DNA of 64,000 nucleotides from Polyangia bacterium (GTDB taxonomy: Bacteria; Myxococcota_A; Polyangia; Nannocystales; Nannocystaceae). The stretch covers positions 273,132 through 337,131 of the forward strand of contig JAUIKS010000009.1 of assembly GCA_030430565.1 (NCBI GenBank), read 5' to 3'. A model generated the notes under the pieces. That model was given only the letters and a program-made list of their open reading frames with translations, was not told the origin of the DNA and searched no databases. Both the position numbers and the translations under genes were made by a program. This document shows, one piece after another, positions 17,270 through 25,294 of this stretch (its first letter is position 1; each line of letters starts with the position of its first letter).

Positions 17270-18148
17270 TCACGGTGCGCGAGCTGGCTCGAGCGCCGCC
17301 AGGAACGCGCGCAGCACCGGTGATACGCGCGCGCCGCTCCAGAACACGCGCACGGTCGTCGTGAGCGCGTCGGTGAGCGACAAGCGGTGCACGTCGAAGG
17401 GCGCGGCGGGCGTGTCGGGCATCACGGAGACGGCGAGGCCGCGTCGCACGATGTCGAAGGCCGCGTCGAGGGCGTCCACCTCAATTGCCGGCGACCCGAT
17501 CCGCGCGCCGCGAGACGCGAAGAACGAGCCGATCCCCGCCTCGGCGCGCTCGGAGAGGACCACCCAGCGCTCCTCGCTCAGCCGGGCGAGGCTCGTCTCA
17601 TCCTCGCCCGCGAGCGGATGCTGCGGTCCCACCCACGCGAACACCGGGTAGGGCTCGAGCGTCCAGTGCTGCAGCCCGATGCGCCCCGTCGGCAGATCGA
17701 GAAAGCTGCAGCCGATGTCCAGCTCGCCGGCGTTGATGGCCGCGAGCTGCTCGTGCAAGCCGCGACGCTGCAGCTCGACCCGCACCGTCGGCAGCTCGCG
17801 CGCGATCCGCTCGACCGCGGCGAGGAGCGGCGTGTTGGTGAGCGCGCCCGAGTACCCGATCACGAGGCGACCCGCGTGTCCGGACGCGGCCTCGACCGCG
17901 TCGGCTCGCGCCCGCTCGAGCTCGTGCAGCAGCGGGCCGACGCGATGGAGGTAGGCGACGCCAGCGCGGGTGAGCCGGACCTGACGGCGGGTCCGGTCGA
18001 TGAGTCGAACGCCGACGCAGCTCTCGAGCGCGCGGATTCGATGGCTGACCGCCGACTGAGAGATGTGGAGCTGCGCGGCCGCGCGGCCGAAGTGCAGCTG
18101 CGCCGCGACCACGCGAAACGCTTCGAGCTGGGCGATCTCTGGGTGCAT
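17270..18148 (-). CDS. LysR family transcriptional regulator
   Basis: The 292-residue product has the LysR winged HTH at residues about 5-62 (AAQLHISQSAVSHRIRALES, then RLIDRTRRQVRLTRAG). A periplasmic-binding-protein-like effector domain follows (LVIGYSGALTNTPLL, then LDIGCSFLDLPTGRIG). Length and layout are normal for the family. It is transcribed away from a TspO-like gene across an AT-rich gap with a LysR-box-like dyad overlapping its own start codon, so it probably regulates itself and that neighbour. The effector is unknown. Confidence 0.9.
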   Translation of the reverse strand: MHPEIAQLEAFRVVAAQLHFGRAAAQLHISQSAVSHRIRALESCVGVRLIDRTRRQVRLTRAGVAYLHRVGPLLHELERARADAVEAASGHAGRLVIGYSGALTNTPLLAAVERIARELPTVRVELQRRGLHEQLAAINAGELDIGCSFLDLPTGRIGLQHWTLEPYPVFAWVGPQHPLAGEDETSLARLSEERWVVLSERAEAGIGSFFASRGARIGSPAIEVDALDAAFDIVRRGLAVSVMPDTPAAPFDVHRLSLTDALTTTVRVFWSGARVSPVLRAFLAALEPARAP

Positions 18149-18169
18149 TGATCGAATATTTTAATCAAT
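18147..18169. promoter_or_regulatory. LysR-box-like dyad ATTGAT-N11-ATCAAT
   Basis: Perfect 6-base arms are separated by 11 bases, the T-N11-A geometry typical of LysR-family binding sites. The site covers the regulator's ATG (18146-18148) and lies in the AT-rich divergent gap before the TspO-like gene. Autorepression of the regulator is the simplest reading. Confidence 0.6.
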
Positions 18170-18222
18170 TGAAAAGAATTATTCATTTTACGAATCAGTT
18201 GGGCCGAGCCAGATTGGGGACG

Positions 18223-18666
18223 ATGACAAAGACGCAGGCGATCGTGCTCAGCCTTGTCGTGGGACACGGAGTCGGGGCCATCGCGGTGACGCTCGGCGGA
18301 CCGCCGCCCTCGTCCGTGGTCCCGCCTTGGGTGTTCCCCGCGGTCTGGACGGCGCTGTTTCCGTGCTTCGCCCTGGCGACGTTGCGCGCGCTCGACGGCG
18401 CTCCGCGTCCCGAGGTCCGGGCGGCGAAGGCCTGGGCGCTCGCGGCCGCGCTCGTCACCCTCGCGTGGCTGCCCGTGGCCTGCGTCGCCGACGAGCCGTG
18501 GGTGAACGTGGGGCTCGACGTCGGCGCGTGGCTGGTGCTCGCGGTCGCCGGCTGGGTGTTCGCGCGCGCGTCGCGAGCCGCGCTGTGCTGGTTGGCGCCG
18601 CTGCTGGTCTGGATGCCGATCACGACCGCGATCAGCGTGGTCGAGGCGGGAGGGTGGTTGTCTTGA
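18223..18666 (+). CDS. TspO/MBR family membrane protein
   Basis: The 147-residue protein has about five hydrophobic segments and the signature of tryptophan-rich sensory/benzodiazepine-receptor-like proteins: PPWVFPAVWTALFPCFALAT after the first helix. TspO proteins bind porphyrins or other small hydrophobic ligands in the membrane. The ATG at 18223 is preferred: GGGG precedes it, and upstream frame extensions run through the AT-rich promoter. The stop overlaps the start of the next membrane protein gene (TGATG). Divergence from a LysR gene suggests control by that regulator. The family call is good but not certain, since the sequence is diverged. Confidence 0.65.
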   Translation: MTKTQAIVLSLVVGHGVGAIAVTLGGPPPSSVVPPWVFPAVWTALFPCFALATLRALDGAPRPEVRAAKAWALAAALVTLAWLPVACVADEPWVNVGLDVGAWLVLAVAGWVFARASRAALCWLAPLLVWMPITTAISVVEAGGWLS

Positions 18667-19175
18667 TGAGCGCGACACGAATCCGAATTACCGAGCTCGT
18701 CTACGTGACGGCCTGCCTCGCGCTGTCGATCGTGATCGGCGCCGGCCTGTACGAGCACGTCGTCGTCTGGCCGAGGTGGAGCGCGGCGCCGCCCGTGTCT
18801 TTCTCGATGTTCGCGGGGGACTTTGGACTCGATCCCAGCGTCCTCTGGCCGCGCCTGCACCCCGGCGTCATGCTCACCGTGATCGCGACCCTGGCGCTGT
18901 GTTGGCGAACGCCGCGCCGGAGATACGTGACGCCGGTGCTCGGGCTGTACGCGGTCACGCTCGTCGCCACCCAGCTGTACTTCGCGCCACAAGCGATCGC
19001 GATGATCGAGCTCGGCGTCGGTGATGTCGTGGACCCCGCGCTGCAGACGCGCGCGGTGACGTGGGAGCGACTCAGCGCGCTACGCGGCCTGCTGCTCGTC
19101 CCGGGGACCTTCTGGATGCTGCTCGGGCTTCGCCAACCGCTCTCCGCTCCCGATGACGCGCGGGCCGCCGGCTGA
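18666..19175 (+). CDS. Hypothetical four-helix membrane protein
   Basis: The 169-residue product has about four hydrophobic segments (ITELVYVTACLALSIVIGAG, HPGVMLTVIATLALCW, VTPVLGLYAVTLVATQ, GLLLVPGTFWMLLGL). Its layout resembles small DUF1772-like membrane proteins, with no recognised active-site motif. Its start overlaps the TspO-like stop by one base, so the two are almost certainly co-translated. It converges with the M16 peptidase gene 3 bases away. Confidence 0.6.
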   Translation: MSATRIRITELVYVTACLALSIVIGAGLYEHVVVWPRWSAAPPVSFSMFAGDFGLDPSVLWPRLHPGVMLTVIATLALCWRTPRRRYVTPVLGLYAVTLVATQLYFAPQAIAMIELGVGDVVDPALQTRAVTWERLSALRGLLLVPGTFWMLLGLRQPLSAPDDARAAG

Positions 19176-19178
19176 CGG

Positions 19179-22133
19179 CTACTCGTCCTCGAACTCCGCC
19201 GGGAACGCGCCGAAGGAGAACAGCTCCTCGGGCGTCCGCTCGACGAGCTCGCCGAGGCCCGCGAGCGCGTCGAGGTCGATCTGCGCGCGATCGCCCATGA
19301 CGCCGATGATCGCCGGGCGCTGCTCGGCGCCGGTGTCGACCTCGTCGACGAAGCGCTGGAGGTCGGCGGCGGTGTAGCCCGCGAGCGCGGCCAGCTGATC
19401 GGGGCGTGGATCGGTTTGCTCGCCGAGGGCGCGCCAGCGATAGACGCGTCTCGGCACGCTGCGCGGGTCGATGCGGGTCGAGCGGTGCTCCTCGAGCAGC
19501 GCGTCGCGGACGGCGGCGACCCGCGCGGGCTGCAGCGGCGGGCGGCGCATCAGCTCGAGCAGCAGGCGCGTGACCAAGGCGACCTTGTCGCCCTGGGTCC
19601 CGGCCAGGCCGAGGATGGTCGAAGGGTCATCTACGCGCAGGCCGACCTCGTGGCGCGCGGTCGCGGCGTAGGCGAGGCCCCGGGCCTCGCGCAGCTCCTG
19701 GAACACGAGCCCGCTCATGTCGCCGCCGAGGTAGTGGTCGTAGAGGCGCGCGAGCGGGCGGGCGCTGCGGGGCAGGGGCGGGCGCGGGAGCGCGACCTGG
19801 ACCTGGGCCTGCGCGGTCTGCTTGTGCACGAAGAAGATCGTCGTCCGCGGGACCTGACGCAGCGACAGCGGCGGGCGCGGCGGGGGATCTTCGAACGCCT
19901 CGGGGGGGTTGTGGCGCGAGCCGAGCTCGAGCTGCCAGCGCTCGTCTGCCGGCAGCGAGGGGCCGAAGTACAGGGTCGAGCGCGCGAGGCCGGTGAGGCT
20001 CTCTAAAAGCAGCTGCAGGCGCCGGACGGTGGTGCTGGCGAGCAGCGCGTTGGAGGGGCGCAGGCGGGTCCATCCGCGCGCGCCGTGGCGCACGTAGTCG
20101 GCGAGCGCGTTGGCCACGGAGTCGGGCTCGCGCAGCTCGCCGTGACGTCGGCTGAGTCGGTTCTGCAGCATGCGCTGCAGGTCCTCGGCGTCGAAGCGCG
20201 GCCCGTTCATCCAGCGCTCGAGCAGCGAGATGCTGGTGTTGAGGTTCTTGCGCACGCCCGAGACGGACACGGTCGTGAGGTCGGGGCCGCACCAGGTGTC
20301 GACGGTGGTGCCGAGGCGGTAGAACGCGCGCTGCAGCTCGGGGGCCGGGATCTCGTGGCCGTCGAAGCTGACGCCGGCGCGCTCGAGCATGTCGAGCGCG
20401 TAGCGCATCAGCGGCGCCTGCCGCAGCCCGACGCGGAACGCGAAGCTGACGGTGAACAGATCGCTGAGGGTGTTGGGCGCGAAGATGTAGGGCCCGGTCG
20501 CGATCGCGCCGGTGGTGAAGTCGACGCCCTCGCGCAGCCAGACCGGCTCGGGCGGGGTGGTCGGCAGGGCCCGGACCTCGCGAGCGAGCGCGCTCTCGCG
20601 CTCGGGGTCGATCGGCACGGGCGTGATCTTCGGCGTGCGGATCTGCGGCGGCTCGTGCAGGCCGCGCTCGCGCCGGACGACCACGAAGTCGCCGCCGAGG
20701 TAGCGCCGGGCGACCCGCACGATGTCGGCCTTGGACACGCGCTCCATCTCGACGGTGCGCTTGGCGTAGTCGGGCCAGGCCTGGAAGGTCGTGAAGGCCT
20801 CGGCCATGCGGGCGGCGCGGCTCTCGTTGGACTCGAGCGCGCGCTTGTCGTGGATCCGCGCGTGCAGCTTGATGGCCGCGAGGTCCTCGTCGCTGAAGTC
20901 GCCGGCCTGCAGGTCGCGGATGATCTCGAGCAGCAGCGCCTCGACCTCGTCGAGCGCCTGGTCGGCGCGCGCGCTCGCGGTCATCGACCAGTAGCCGGCC
21001 TCGAGGCGGTGCTCGCCGCTGGCGTGGGCGTCGGGGACTTTCTGCGAGAGCCGCAGCTTGACGTTGAGCAGCCCGCAGGTCGCGTTGTCGACCAGGCGAT
21101 CGAGCACGCGCAGCGCCGGCGTGTCGGCGTGGCCGAGCGGCGTGGTCCGCCAGGCGACGGTCACCGACTGCTCGCCCTCGGCGCGGACCGTCCGCAGCAC
21201 GCGACCGCGGGGCGCGTGCGCGGGCTCGCCGAGCGCGCGCGGGGGCAGGGGGCGCGGCCGCCAGTCGGCGAACTCGCGCTCGAGCACCGGCAGCGCGACC
21301 GCGGCGTCGATGTCCCCCGCCAGCACGATCGCGGCGTTGTTGGGCGCGTACCAGCGCTGGAAGAACGCCACCATGTCGGCGTAGGCCGGGCTCTTGAGGT
21401 GCTCGCCGCGGCCCAGGGTCGGCTGCGTGCCGTAGGGGTGCGCGCCGAACAGCGCGGCCATCATGTCCTCGTAGATCCGCTCGTGCGGATCATCGAGGGA
21501 CATGTTCTTTTCTTCATAAACCGACTCGAGCTCCGGATAGAACAGGCGAAACACCGGGTCGGTGAAGCGCGCGCGCTCGAGCCGGGCCCAGGGCGCGAGC
21601 GAGCCCGCGGGCACGTCGCTGATGTAGACGGTCTCCTCGGCCGCGGTGAAGGCGTTGACGTCGATCACGCCGAGCGAGGCGAACACGCGGTCGAGCTCGT
21701 TGGGGATCGCGACGGCGGCGGAGCGCTGGGTCTCGGCGTCGATCTCGGCGAGCAGCGCGTCGCGGCGCCGGGGCGCCCGCGCGACCCGGAGCTCGTCGTA
21801 GAGCTGGGCGATGCGATCGAGGTGCGGGCGCTCGCGGTCGAAGTCGAGGGTGCCGAGCGCCGACGAGCCCTTGAACATCATGTGCTCGAGGTAGTGCGCG
21901 AGGCCGGTGGACTTCGGCGGGTCGTGGCGGGCCCCGGCCCGGATCGCGATCCAGGCCTGAAACCGCGGCTCCCGGCGGTAGGTGCTGAGGTAGACGGTCA
22001 GGCCGTTCGACAGCCGGTGGATCGTCACGCCGAGCGGATCGTCGGCCGCGGGCGTGGCGATCGTCGCGGGCAGCGCCTCGTCGCGGCCTCCGGCGGTGAC
22101 GGTGACCTTGGGGTTCGCGGAAACTAAACTCAC
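19179..22133 (-). CDS. M16 family zinc metallopeptidase
   Basis: The 984-residue protein has the inverted zinc motif of pitrilysin-type peptidases, HYLEHMMFKGS (HxxEH, about residues 83-87), with the third ligand expected in ESVYEEKNMSLDDPHERIY further on. The full length covers the two active and two inactive halves of the clamshell fold. There is no clear signal peptide, although some M16 enzymes act outside the cytoplasm. The GTG start overlaps the sppA-like stop (GTGA), so it is translationally coupled to that peptidase gene. The pairing suggests shared work in clearing signal peptides or envelope peptides (inference). Confidence 0.9.
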   Translation of the reverse strand: MSLVSANPKVTVTAGGRDEALPATIATPAADDPLGVTIHRLSNGLTVYLSTYRREPRFQAWIAIRAGARHDPPKSTGLAHYLEHMMFKGSSALGTLDFDRERPHLDRIAQLYDELRVARAPRRRDALLAEIDAETQRSAAVAIPNELDRVFASLGVIDVNAFTAAEETVYISDVPAGSLAPWARLERARFTDPVFRLFYPELESVYEEKNMSLDDPHERIYEDMMAALFGAHPYGTQPTLGRGEHLKSPAYADMVAFFQRWYAPNNAAIVLAGDIDAAVALPVLEREFADWRPRPLPPRALGEPAHAPRGRVLRTVRAEGEQSVTVAWRTTPLGHADTPALRVLDRLVDNATCGLLNVKLRLSQKVPDAHASGEHRLEAGYWSMTASARADQALDEVEALLLEIIRDLQAGDFSDEDLAAIKLHARIHDKRALESNESRAARMAEAFTTFQAWPDYAKRTVEMERVSKADIVRVARRYLGGDFVVVRRERGLHEPPQIRTPKITPVPIDPERESALAREVRALPTTPPEPVWLREGVDFTTGAIATGPYIFAPNTLSDLFTVSFAFRVGLRQAPLMRYALDMLERAGVSFDGHEIPAPELQRAFYRLGTTVDTWCGPDLTTVSVSGVRKNLNTSISLLERWMNGPRFDAEDLQRMLQNRLSRRHGELREPDSVANALADYVRHGARGWTRLRPSNALLASTTVRRLQLLLESLTGLARSTLYFGPSLPADERWQLELGSRHNPPEAFEDPPPRPPLSLRQVPRTTIFFVHKQTAQAQVQVALPRPPLPRSARPLARLYDHYLGGDMSGLVFQELREARGLAYAATARHEVGLRVDDPSTILGLAGTQGDKVALVTRLLLELMRRPPLQPARVAAVRDALLEEHRSTRIDPRSVPRRVYRWRALGEQTDPRPDQLAALAGYTAADLQRFVDEVDTGAEQRPAIIGVMGDRAQIDLDALAGLGELVERTPEELFSFGAFPAEFEDE

Positions 22134-24769
22134 TCGATCTCGATCACGAACGGCATCAGCGCGCTCGGGCGGTCATTCGGTAAAAACAGGGTCGAGAGCG
22201 GCAGCCGCGAGAGCGCCGCGTTGAGCGCGAGCGGCAGCGCGGCGTGTCGCTTCTCCTCGGCGCGCGCCTGCGCGCGCTCGCGCAGCTTGGTGTAGCCAAA
22301 CGGCGCGCTGCCGGGGCTGCGCAGCAGGAGGTCGATCAGCCGCTTGCGCCGCGGCAGCACGCGCAGATCGAGCTCGACGAGCTTGGAGATCTTGGCCGCT
22401 TTGCGCAGGTAGGCGATCGCCTCGTGCATGCCGCCGAAGCTGTCCACGAGCTTGAGCGCGCGCGCGTCCTTGCCCGAGTAGACGTGCCCGCGGCCGAGCT
22501 CGTCGACCCGCGCGACCGTCATGCCTCTGGCCTCGGCGACATGTCCGATGAAGATGTCGTAGATCTCGCGCATCGACCTCATCAGGCGCGCCATCTGATC
22601 ATCCGAGGCCGCCGACCACAGCTGCTGGATGTCGGCGTTGGCGCCCTGCTTGAAGGTCGTCGTCGAGATCCCGAGCTTGTCGAGCAGCCCGGAGACGTCG
22701 ATGTTCATGGTCACAACGCCGATCGAGCCGGTCACCGTGGTCGGCTGGACGTAGACCTTGCGCGCGCCCGTAGCGACGTAGTAGCCGCCGGAGGCCGCGA
22801 CGTCGCCCATCGAGACCACGATCGGCGGGCTGAAGCGCGGGTCTTTGTCGTGCGCCTGGCGGGTCAGGTCGACCTCGCGCCAGATGATCTCGGAGGCCAG
22901 CGCCGAGCCGCCGGGGGAGTTGACGCGCAGGATGATGCCCTCGCAGGCCGGGTCCGCGCGCAGCTCCCTCAGCGTCTGGGCGATGGTGTCGCCGCCGGTG
23001 AACTGGATCCCGAGCAGCGGGATGAAGCGGTTCTCGCCGTCGATGATCGTGCCCTCGACGAGGACCACGCCGATGTAGGGCGTCGTCGACCAGGTGGCCG
23101 GCTCGGGGCTGGTGTCGGGGAACTCGGCGAAGCGGACGTTGGCGTCGAGCGTGTTCGAAATCTTGCGGATGACCTCGTCGCGGTGGGTGACCTCATCGAC
23201 CAGGCCGTTCTCCACGGCGGCGGCGGGGCCGTAGGGCGCGTCGTCGACCAGCGCGCGGACCTGGCTCTGCGTCATCCCGCGCGCGCGCGCGATGTCGTAG
23301 ACGACCTGGTCGAAGGTGTCGGCCATCAGCTTGGTCCGCTGGGCGCGGTCCGGCGGCGAGGGCTCGGTGCGCGTGAACGGCTCGTGCGCGCTCTTGTACT
23401 CGTCGATGTGCAGCGCCTGGACGTTGACGCCGAGCTTGTCGAGCAGGCCCTTGAAGTAGATGGAGGTCGCCGAGAGCCCGTAGATGTCGAGCGAGCCGCC
23501 GGGGTGCAGGTAGACCTGCTCGGCCGCGCTGGCGACGTAGTACTCCTTGATGCCGGTCCCCTCGAGGTAGGCGAACACGTGGCCGCCGTTGTTGCGGATC
23601 CGGATCAGGGAGTCGCGGACCTCCTCGAGGCTCGCCCAGCCGGCGCCCACGCCCCGCGCGTCGACCAGCAAGACCGCGCGCGCGCCGGCCTGCTCGGCGC
23701 GCTCGAGCTTCTGGAGCAGGTTGATCAGCGATCGCTCGTCCGAGATGTCGGCGAGCTCGATACGCTCGGCGTTGACGATCCGCGGCCAGTACACGCGGCC
23801 GCGGGGGACCGAGCTGAAGCGCGCCGCGAGCCCGAAGCCGTCGACGCTCTCCGACAGCCCCGCGTGCAGACCGCTGCGGACGCCGATGACGTCCCAGGAC
23901 AGCCCCAGGCTCACGCCGCCGCGGACACCGCGCTGGTAGCGGTCGAGCTGGAAGGTCTGGTCGTCGAGCACGGCGACGCGGACCTGCTCGACCTCGCCCG
24001 CGACCTCCAGGCCGTGGTAGCGGACCGCGACGCGACCGCGCGGGAACAGCCCGAGCGATTCCAGCGAGTCGGTGGTCACGTTGTTCTGCACGCGGGCCTT
24101 AAACCCGCCGGCGAGCTCGAGCCAACGCCGGCCCATGAGCGGGCGAACACCGAGCTCGGCGGCGACCTGCAGCTCCTGCGTGCCGGGCTGGGCCAGCGGC
24201 GCGTTGAACATGTTGGCTGGCCCAAACCGGACCATGGCGCCGAGGGAGGCCCAGTTGCGCAGCCGGACCAAGAGGCCGAGGTCGATGTCGGGCTTGTTGG
24301 CGAGGTCCGGCGAGATCGGGATGTGGATCCCCAAGCCCGTCGCGGCGACCTCGCCGTCACCGCCCGAGAACGCCAACGAGATCTTGGTCAGGTTCGGGTT
24401 GTTGATGGCGTCGAAGTCGTTGACGTCGCGGATGCCAGGCTGCAGCGCCTGCACGCCCAGGCCGACGCCGAAGCCGAGCCCGAGGTTGACGGTGGTGAAG
24501 AAGCCGAAGCCGCTGCCGCGCGTGAACGCGCTCGTCGACTGGTAGCCCATCAGCACCAGGTCCCAGCCGGGGGTCGCTTGGATCAGCGCCGGGTTGAGCT
24601 CGAGGCTGCTGGCGTCGCCCTCGCTCGAGTAGTCCTTGACCGGGCGGTCTACGCCGTCAGTGGTCGCGCGATCGAGCGCCACCGGGACCTGCGCGGCCGC
24701 GGGCGTGGACCACGAGCAGACGGCGGCTGCGGTCCCGGTCGCGATTGCGAGCGCGCGCCAGCGTCTCAC
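22130..24769 (-). CDS. sppA: SppA-type S49 peptidase with N-terminal barrel-like domain
   Basis: The 879-residue product is a long-form signal peptide peptidase with an extra N-terminal module. A signal peptide (ending TPAAAQ) is followed by ~290 residues with many alternating hydrophobic strands (for example LGLGFGVGLGVQAL, GRVAVRYHGLEVAGEVEQVR), suggesting an outer-membrane beta-barrel. The S49 tandem domains follow. The catalytic Lys is in EYKSAHEPFTR and the catalytic Ser in VAASGGYYVATGARKVY, matching the E. coli SppA arrangement; VNSPGGSALASE is the oxyanion-region strand. Known SppA enzymes sit in the inner membrane, so barrel fusion would relocate the activity. Four-base overlaps on both sides place it between the GroES-like and M16 genes. 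Confidence 0.85.
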   Translation of the reverse strand: MRRWRALAIATGTAAAVCSWSTPAAAQVPVALDRATTDGVDRPVKDYSSEGDASSLELNPALIQATPGWDLVLMGYQSTSAFTRGSGFGFFTTVNLGLGFGVGLGVQALQPGIRDVNDFDAINNPNLTKISLAFSGGDGEVAATGLGIHIPISPDLANKPDIDLGLLVRLRNWASLGAMVRFGPANMFNAPLAQPGTQELQVAAELGVRPLMGRRWLELAGGFKARVQNNVTTDSLESLGLFPRGRVAVRYHGLEVAGEVEQVRVAVLDDQTFQLDRYQRGVRGGVSLGLSWDVIGVRSGLHAGLSESVDGFGLAARFSSVPRGRVYWPRIVNAERIELADISDERSLINLLQKLERAEQAGARAVLLVDARGVGAGWASLEEVRDSLIRIRNNGGHVFAYLEGTGIKEYYVASAAEQVYLHPGGSLDIYGLSATSIYFKGLLDKLGVNVQALHIDEYKSAHEPFTRTEPSPPDRAQRTKLMADTFDQVVYDIARARGMTQSQVRALVDDAPYGPAAAVENGLVDEVTHRDEVIRKISNTLDANVRFAEFPDTSPEPATWSTTPYIGVVLVEGTIIDGENRFIPLLGIQFTGGDTIAQTLRELRADPACEGIILRVNSPGGSALASEIIWREVDLTRQAHDKDPRFSPPIVVSMGDVAASGGYYVATGARKVYVQPTTVTGSIGVVTMNIDVSGLLDKLGISTTTFKQGANADIQQLWSAASDDQMARLMRSMREIYDIFIGHVAEARGMTVARVDELGRGHVYSGKDARALKLVDSFGGMHEAIAYLRKAAKISKLVELDLRVLPRRKRLIDLLLRSPGSAPFGYTKLRERAQARAEEKRHAALPLALNAALSRLPLSTLFLPNDRPSALMPFVIEIE

Positions 24770-25251
24770 TGGAGCTCGTCCTCGGAGATGGAGTCGACGA
24801 TCGCCAGGATAAAGCGCACCGCCAAGAGCCGCAGGGAGTCGTCCCAGGGGACCGAGATGCCCTTGTCTTTGGCGAACAGGACCTGCGCGCCGACCGGGAT
24901 CCCGCTGACGTTCTCGCCGAGGTCGGCCTTGAGCACGCCGTCATCGTCGTCGTCGCTCTCGATCTGCATCCCCAACGCGGACTTCGGCTGCGTGCGCGCG
25001 ACCTCGATCACCTCGCCCAGCAGCGCCTCCGCGTTGCTGTCCTTCGCGCCCGCGGGCAGGTAGAGGCCCGACTCCGAGCGATCCTCGCCGCGGAGGATGC
25101 GGACCAGGACCCGCGGCCCCAGCGGTTGGATATGCCGGGCGATCCGCGGCCGACGCCGGCGCGGGCTGGTCACCATATCGTCCGTGTCGTCAGTGTCGTC
25201 GGCTTCATCATCCGGAGCGCCGGGGGGTGGTGCGGGCATCGCCGGAACCAT
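24766..25251 (-). CDS. GroES-like (Cpn10) protein
   Basis: The 161-residue product has a Cpn10-type core (IQPLGPRVLVRILRGED, SGLYLPAGAKD, then VGAQVLFAKDKGISV, then LAVRFILAIVDSI). It is longer than the usual ~97 residues, with a 45-residue acidic N-terminal extension (DDEADDTDDTDD) and an acidic insert (ESDDDDD). The mobile-loop region is divergent and no groEL lies nearby, so it may not be the housekeeping co-chaperonin. The gene overlaps the SppA-like gene by 4 bases and starts 43 bases after the end of the VWA gene. I assign no symbol, because a housekeeping groES probably exists elsewhere. Confidence 0.75.
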   Translation of the reverse strand: MVPAMPAPPPGAPDDEADDTDDTDDMVTSPRRRRPRIARHIQPLGPRVLVRILRGEDRSESGLYLPAGAKDSNAEALLGEVIEVARTQPKSALGMQIESDDDDDGVLKADLGENVSGIPVGAQVLFAKDKGISVPWDDSLRLLAVRFILAIVDSISEDELQ

Positions 25252-25294
25252 AGCCTCCCGAGCGCGCGCCTGTCAGCGGCGCGGGCTCGGAGAT

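Noticed and set aside
20085..22127. Long plus-strand frame opposite the M16 peptidase gene
   Set aside because: Low-complexity Val/Arg/Glu-rich product without domains; the M16 motifs on the minus strand are clear.
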